From Rhizophagus irregularis (lineage: Eukaryota; Glomeromycota; Glomeromycetes; Glomerales; Glomeraceae), in NCBI RefSeq assembly GCF_026210795.1, contig NC_089449.1:2356001-2420000 (forward strand): a stretch of DNA of 64,000 nt. The letters are read 5' to 3'. A model generated the notes under the pieces. The model ran no database searches. It was not told the origin of the DNA and worked only from the letters and a program-made list of their open reading frames with translations. The stretch's first letter is position 1; every line of letters starts with the position of its first letter. The position numbers and the translations under genes are program-made. Below, in pieces: positions 57,501 through 64,000 of this stretch.

Positions 57501-57864
57501 CCAAATGAACCTGAACTTGTTGCAATAGGTGGTTTTAATAAGGAGGGAATTTTCATAATGTATTTGTACTTTGTTTATTTTTTATTTTTTATTTAATTTA
57601 ATAAAGTGAAATTAGATTTATGTAAATACAATTATAGTAAACTGTAATACAAATAGTAAATTCAGTGACCAAATCGTATAAATTTCGTGATAAAATCAGT
57701 GATCAAATCATGTAAATTCCATATAAATTCCGTATCCAAACTATATTTTTAGTGATACGGAATTGTGCATTTTTCCGTATCCTATTATGATACGTTATTT
57801 CTAAGGAAAAAAAATCGTATAAAAACTTTATAAAAAACGTATTCAATTTTTTTATAGGGCAAGT

Positions 57865-60800
57865 GGTATGCTCATATCCATGTATCTTTTTTATTCAAAT
57901 ATTTGGTTCTCTAGAAACGATAATTCCAAGTTAATACAAAAAAGAAGAACTGTGAGTAGACTTTGTAGTGATTCTTATCTGTTTCTACAAGAAAATAAAC
58001 TAATCAACTTCACTGTTTTGATAGGTAAAAATATTAGTGAGTCTGTATGATATATTGTGGCTAAGAAATACATAAGAATTTATTCCAAGCAGCATGTGTA
58101 CGGAACGAGAATCATTTTTTCTCCTGCTAACTTTTAATTGCCAAAAAGTCTGTTTACTCATGGACGAATAGTTTAGATTATTTCTTCAGTGATCTCTCCA
58201 GAAACATATTTGGACACAATAAGGCCCATATTTGTATTCTGAATTGGCAATATCACGAAAATAGCAGATTAAAATCGTACAGTAGCTACGCAGTATGTCA
58301 TATAACTTTGACGAATTGAGGTCACCTGAGAAAATGATCCCTTCTTATTTGTGAATTTACACTATTGCACCCTCGAATACAATTTAAGTACTATAAATTA
58401 GTTAATCTTGTTCTCCATGTCTGAAATATACTGCTAATAGATTATATTACACTAGCAAAGGGGCGATAACTAATCAAGATAGTTAGAATACATGATGGGC
58501 ATTCCCTTGGGTATATTGCTTGAGTGTAATTTACTGCGATTCGCATATTAGTTCTGGTTTATTCACATGCAATCTGAAGGTTATTCACGATTCACGGATT
58601 AAGCAATTTATTCTAGAAATCTGTAGACAATCGAAAATGATACTTTTAATTCATGATAGTTTCTGAAGTAGAAAAAAACCAGAAAAAAGAAAGAGTCTTG
58701 GACACGTGGATATAAGTATTACTGGTTAGGTTAATTGATGTCTACAGGAGTGGTGCTATTACTGTAGTTATGGAATATTCGTACCATAGATTATTATGCG
58801 ATCAAAATACTACATCCCAGATATTAATAATAAGAATTCGAATGCAAAAGAACACTTTTATTTTGAAGACACTTACGAAGAAAGGCGAAAACGTTTTCGT
58901 TCTTCATTTGGAGAATGATAGTCTTAAAATCTTTTGTCATCGACTACATCAGAGATTGGGAATAGAACATAGAGTACTCGAAACATAAAAGCCAACCTTG
59001 GGCCACATTCCGAAGGAATACCCTTCAGGCATATAATGAGAAATTAAGAACACAAAAAAATTGGGTTCCAAGACGCAACTAGTACATCTAATTATTTTCT
59101 GTGGTCGAAAACAAGAAATTTAGGTATGATCTGCGCAAAACCATCTCAATCATGTTGCGAAAATCAATATGATGACATCATTTAATGTTAGAATAGCGGG
59201 TCAATCGGAAGTTATTTTTCCCATAATAGAATAGTCTTCCCGTTCTGTGAGGTATATTTTAGCTAACGACTCTATTCCGTTTTGGGTCATTCTGAAAAAC
59301 CAATTTGTCGTGTAATCTCATTTTATCTTATTAGACGCAGGGATTGGCAAATTATTATGTGAATTAATAATTGAATTACATATGTCAAATTTCACGGTAT
59401 GTGATGTTATATCCGCAGTGTATTTCTAATAATCAGCTCATCATATGGTTAAATGAGAAGCATGTAGATATCAATAACTAAGTATTTGAATGCAATGGTT
59501 TAGTAAACGAGAATAAAGAGTAGTAAATAAATGACAACAATGGCGTACGCAACTAATGTATATATCTTTTAGATACTATCGAAAAAATTCGCTCTGTAGT
59601 ATATTATTACAAACAATTTTAGAATTAGTTCAGACACGTCAACCCTCAATCTATCCGTCTTAAACAGTATTTTGCGAAATCGTGCCATAGGTGCGTCATT
59701 GATGAAGTATAAAAAGTATAAAAAATAGGAATCCATTGGATTCACGAGATTGTACATACATTAACGTAAAACAAGGCACCATTCCTCATATATTTTTGTA
59801 CGACGAATTTTTTCGTAATATTTATTAATACAAACTAATACATCCTTTTCTTAAATTAATATATCCGTTAGATCCAATGCTTGTTCATCATCATCGCTAT
59901 AAATATCATTATCAGTTATATATTGGAAGACGTAGAAATAATTTTTGGTAGAGAGCGGTGCTTGCATACGAGAAAGCTATCAAAAGAATGCAGATTTCGT
60001 CGAAGAAGAGTTTTACCTTGATTTACTGGGGTATAGTACGGAGGGGGTTAATCTGTCTTTAGTTAGGTAATTAGCTTAGATAGAATTCATTCAGGGTTTT
60101 TTAGCGATCTTGCTTTTCCCTCATTTGTTTTCTAAGCAGTGGTAATTTATTATTATTTGTTGTTCGAGGTTTTGTATAATATGTGGATTAGATTTAGACT
60201 AGATTACGCTTAGTTATAGAGAATTATGGCCATGTAAATAATTTTCTAGGTGTTTAAATTTTTAGAATCTTCGATTCTATATATTTAATAAACACGCTAC
60301 TAAGTTTTTTTTTTAAAAAAAAAATTATAATGCTCTGCTATACTGCTTCATGAGATTTGTATAAATTATACAAACAAATTCTTTAAGATCCACTCAAATC
60401 TTGTAATAGCTTTTTAAACCTAATCTGAGATTTAGTTATTACTTATTGATAATTTTACATTAGCTACTACAATATATACAAAGATGTTAAATGGTTATTT
60501 ATCTTATCTAAAGTATTAATAGAAAGGTTTATAAAAATAAACTAAAAATGAAATAAATAAAATTGGATATTAGATATAAAAAAAGAAAATGGTAAAAGCT
60601 AATTTATGAGTTTATTAAAAGCTTACAAGTTACAATTATAAAGTGAATAAAAACAAAAAAAAAGTTTGATAAATGAAAATTATGATTTTAAATGATTTTA
60701 GTTGATGATTGCTTAATGTTCAGAACTATATTATATACAGTATATGGTTATAAAAGTTTTCTTTACTAGTCCTTTTTATAATTATGAAGATAGATTACAA

Positions 60801-61150
60801 TCTGTTACCTATTACTATTGAATTTTTTTGAGTTTGGACATTTTAATAAAGCTTATTACCAAACCCAATTCCGTTTAATTACTACTTTATTTTCAACTGT
60901 TATCATTTTCTTTTATTTCATCAAACTCATCTATTACTATAATCTTTATCTAGTCTAAAATATCCATTACTCATCTGATTCTTTTATTTCTGAACTTTAT
61001 TTCCTTCTAATAAATATTATATTATATCATTATTATTTACTTTCTTAAAAGAGTAATAACTAAAATATATATGAAAGCAAGCTGTACAAATAAATTATTC
61101 TTAATCAGAAACAGGTGGAAGTTATAAGATATATTCTGTAATTATCCATG
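57865..61150. other. No intact gene; decayed fragments and a possible LINE 3' end
   Basis: Scattered frames, such as 58770-58988 (72 residues ending HQRLGIEHRVLET) followed in another frame by NLGPHSEGIPFRHI, suggest an old coding sequence that I cannot identify. From about 60060 to 60330 a T/G-rich 3'-UTR-like stretch runs into TATTTAATAAACACGCTAC and an A-run, resembling a LINE or transcript 3' end, but no target duplication was found. The rest is AT-rich. Confidence 0.3.
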
Positions 61151-61179
61151 AAGAAATTTGAGAAAAAAAAATAACTTCC

Positions 61180-61990
61180 AACCATTTTATAACATGAGCA
61201 AGCCTTGCTGACCTTCCTTTTATAGATAAACTGTTGAACTTTAACCTGCTGAACTTTCTTTTAATTGGGTCACATATGACTATAATGTTTATCCACCAAA
61301 AGTGATGTGTATTGTTGTAAAAGATTGCAAAGGTATTATTGGACCATTCTTTGATTTGTTATGAGGAGTGATGGAACCAGTATAATTATATATATATGAA
61401 TATATACTGTATATATTGGAGTTCTCCTGTAGGATTTTTATTCTTGGTCCCTTTCTTATAATGAGATAAAATCTAGCTGTTCAGCAGAAACTGTAACTAC
61501 TTCATCAATAATTACAGTATCAATTTTCTTTAATTTAGTTTTAATTTATGTCTAGCCTTTTTTCGATTTTGTGACCCCTCGTTAGCCTTTCGATTTCAAG
61601 ATCTTTAATTAGCTTTAACCTTTCGATTTTGACTTCTTGAAGCTTTGCTTTTTAACTTTTGCAAAGTGCCTTAGATATAAGTATAGAAGTATTACCATTC
61701 TTAGTTCTGGAATGAATTGTTTTATCACCTATGTTTTGTGCTGCTACTCCTGTAGAGGCAAGAATTAAGTAGTAAAAATGTCCCCTTGCGCCCTTTGTAT
61801 TAGGCTCTTCAGTTAGTTCAGTTTGTCTTCATGTTTTTCAGTGCCATCCATTGTATCATCATCACTAATTCGTATAATCTTTCTTCCCTTGGTGCTGCTT
61901 TTAACCTTTTTGACATCTTGTCCAAGTATTCTAGGATTTTCAAGTACCAGCTGATCCAGTTATAAAAAAATATGGCTGTTTTATACCATC
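61180..61990 (-). pseudogene. Decayed PIF1-like helicase
   Basis: Minus-strand fragments appear in helicase order. A Walker A remnant FITGSAGT*KS (61938-61968) has a stop in place of a conserved residue. It is followed by an insertion, then LASTGVAAQNIGDKTIHS (61700-61765), Walker B in KIDTVIIDEVVTVSAEQLDF (about 61463-61525), and FGGINIIVICD (61265-61300). This spacing is typical of PIF1/RRM3 helicases, including those of Helitron-like and other large elements. Many stops and frameshifts are present. It is a relic, not a working gene. Confidence 0.6.
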
Positions 61991-61999
61991 ATCAAATTC

Positions 62000-64000
62000 T
62001 AAAATAACAGTTTCTGGAATGTATAAGAAAGCAATTTGTAATTTTCCATTTGCATTTGTATTATGTGAAAATTTTGGTGGATGTTATTAACTAAGAGATG
62101 ATATCATTTAATTTAACATTTTAGAAAACTGATTGTTTAATGTATAATAGGTAAGTATTGGTAATTTGATTTTGTAAGTCAGTTAAAAAGTTAGGAAAAG
62201 AAATAAACTTTCATCACTATTAAATTTAAGTTTAAAAAAAAATCAAGAGATTGCTTAATGTCATCTATAATAAAATTCTAATTATCAGAAATGTCTGTCA
62301 TATTTGTTGAAGATTCATCAGAAATTAAAAGAACCCCATTACCCATTGTAACGTAACAATAATTTAATTAATAATTTCAGTAAATAAACGTTTTTGAGAA
62401 GTAGAACTTTTTCTTAATATGCTCTGATTCTATAATTAGATTTATTTCTTGCAGGGATTTTTCATTGTTGATAAAAGTATAATTTTCAGCTAAATACTGA
62501 TATTTACTAATTATTCTTTTAAACATTTGTAATATAATTACCAGTTCATATGATAAATTTGACAGATGAATAATAAAGTACTAGACTTATGTTGAAATCA
62601 GCGTGACAATTAGATGTCTATCTTTAATCACATATCACAACTATAGAGTTGTCCATTCTGTAGGATCGACTCACGCCTCAAACACACACACAAAAAAAAT
62701 TTACCCACTTTATCATATGATTAGAAGTTTTGTTGGCTATAAATATGTCTTTTAGTAACAACAACAAAATAATTTTTATAGACCTGTTTTCAGGTGTCCC
62801 ATCTAAGAAACAGACAACTCTAAAGGTATAAAAACTCCATCTACAGGTGACTACATCCAAGAAATACTTTCATGAACCTTGCATAATAAATCATTATTTT
62901 TGCTTTTAAGGCCTTAAACATTAAAGATATAAACATATTAGTGCTTTTTGGCTTAAAGCATTTTTTAATATTTAATTATTTTATTTAATTCTTAATTTAT
63001 TATTAACACTTTAAATCATGTGGAATTACTCACTTATCATATTCTATTTTGTAGTAAATAGGTTTCATTGTAACATATTCAATCATAAGCTTCACCAAGT
63101 CTTGAGATGAAATCCACAATTCCCAGTTATTTCATTCACCTCTTGGATAATTTTGTTTATTATACAAGTTGGTTAAATGTTAAGTTTAAAGGAAACCTGG
63201 TGAATTGGTAATAGGCAGGTATAAACATTTTCCTGTTTTCAGTTCATATTTATACTTATTTTTTTATAAATGTGGTGCAACATATAAATTGATTGAATTT
63301 TTCTTGAGTGAAATTAGTTTTTTGTAATATGTAGGCATATGACATATTCATTTTGCTTTATATTGTTTACAAATATCAAAAATTCAAAATGCAGTTTAAT
63401 TCATTTGCAACTTTTGATACTCTCATAATGCTCTCTTAATAAGTATATTAAATTCCCATCCAATTGGACTGTATTCTCCATCTACTGTAGATTAGACTAA
63501 TAAAATCTATAATTATTTGTCTTTCAGAATTTATAATTATTAATCTACTTAGAAATCATGATTTTTTTAAAAAAAATAGGAAGAGATTTAATAAATAATG
63601 AGAAGAGATTTTATGGGAATTTACATAAATATCTAATGAAATGAAATTATATAAAGAGTAATTTTTGTTGACTTTACATTAAAGCATTAGCCACAAAAAA
63701 AGCCAGCAAAATGTGCTTCCAAATCTTGTGGTGATTTGACTGAAAACTTTCACAAACTGTGGAATATTCATTAAATTACTCTTTTTTTTTCAATTTGATT
63801 ATTTGTCTTAATCATAAAGAATAAATATGTTCAAAAAAAATTTTTGCATTTACATGGTTTCTTTTGTTCCTTTCAAGATCCTTAAATGCATTAATGTCAT
63901 AAATAATGTATAATCTATTAAATATAAATTCTAACTTATTTGTACTGGTAAATGAAATTAGCATTATTTGGAAATAATGTCTACAGACAATTCCTCTATT
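62000..64000. other. No gene recognised
   Basis: AT-rich DNA with no convincing frame on either strand. The part from 62000 to 62400 may be eroded N-terminal sequence of the helicase relic. A (CA)n run of about 12 bases occurs near 62683. I see no RNA gene or repeat of note up to the window end. Confidence 0.35.

Larger units (their letters stand above)
56366..57859. mobile_element. 1.5-kb element with CCCTATAA terminal repeats and repeat-array core
   Basis: CCCTATAAGAAATATGTATACG at the left pairs imperfectly with the complement of the right end (CCCTATAAAAAAATTGAATACG). CAA lies immediately outside both ends, a possible 3-bp target duplication. Subterminal zones are packed with TTCCGTATAC/GTATACGGAA and TATCATAACA/TGTTATGATA words in both orientations (56380-56640 and 57710-57810). 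The middle holds two low-complexity arrays and no transposase. The small element at 20451-20654 shares the terminal word. Confidence 0.55.

Noticed and set aside
57167-57596. Hydrophobic plus-strand frames
   Set aside because: They are produced by the TTTTTGTAGG repeat array and are not conserved coding sequence.
1-64000. CRISPR arrays, rRNA and tRNA genes, prokaryotic operons
   Set aside because: No direct-repeat/spacer pattern with constant spacing, no convincing tRNA B-box cloverleaf and no rRNA-like sequence; introns and poly(A) insertions show a eukaryotic genome.

Overview
The window looks like nuclear DNA of an arbuscular mycorrhizal fungus (Glomeromycotina, most probably Rhizophagus or a close relative). 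It is very AT-rich and gene-poor, with short GT-AG introns (mostly 65-90 bases). It carries the expanded TKL-like kinases of this lineage, with an HRDLHSGNIL-type catalytic loop, together with MYND-finger proteins, Crinkler-type (CRN) genes, and layers of decayed DNA transposons and LINEs. The lineage call rests on remembered family character, not on a search.

Layout. 1-3.6 kb: relic of a dispersed gene family and a low-complexity repeat. 4.0-5.6 kb: an intact kinase gene. 5.8-6.5 kb: a convergent, internally deleted copy of a MYND/beta-helix gene. 7.8-8.5 kb: an array of splice-site-like repeats. 9.0-10.3 kb: a broken CRN-like C-terminal region. 10.3-15.6 kb: a second kinase plus MYND unit in which the kinase is a split relic and the 1295-residue MYND gene is intact. 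15.7-21.9 kb: nested foldback elements, a retroposed insertion with poly(A) and a target duplication, and a decayed LINE. 23.1 kb: a 33-codon gene ending in a CaaX box. 24.0-26.3 kb: a hAT element with a perfect 8-bp target duplication. 28.2-32.1 kb: the third MYND copy (1303 residues, intact). 33.2-35.1 kb: a kinase with an HGD catalytic loop and small tail exons. 37.6-43.0 kb and 48.6-52.6 kb: two large paralogous genes joining four or three long cysteine-rich repeats to a C-terminal kinase. Between them lie a kinase relic, a foldback element and a FAR1-domain fragment flanked by inverted repeats. 53.6-56.0 kb: a small coiled-coil protein and a five-exon CRN-type gene with a PD-(D/E)XK-like domain. 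56.4-57.9 kb: a terminal-inverted-repeat element filled with repeat arrays. 58-64 kb: mostly non-coding, with a decayed PIF1-like helicase.

How the genes relate. The four intact kinases share C-terminal tails built from small, mostly phase-1 exons with the motif HPxAxYTSRxL. Two have a short N-terminal CxxC...WCxxC segment, and the two large ones have expanded cysteine-rich arrays instead. They look like parts of one radiating signalling family. The MYND genes appear to have been duplicated together with the 3' end of a kinase gene. The CaaX peptide stands alone and is the least expected gene-like item.

Exon models were built by eye from GT-AG signals and reading-frame phase; all junctions need transcript evidence.
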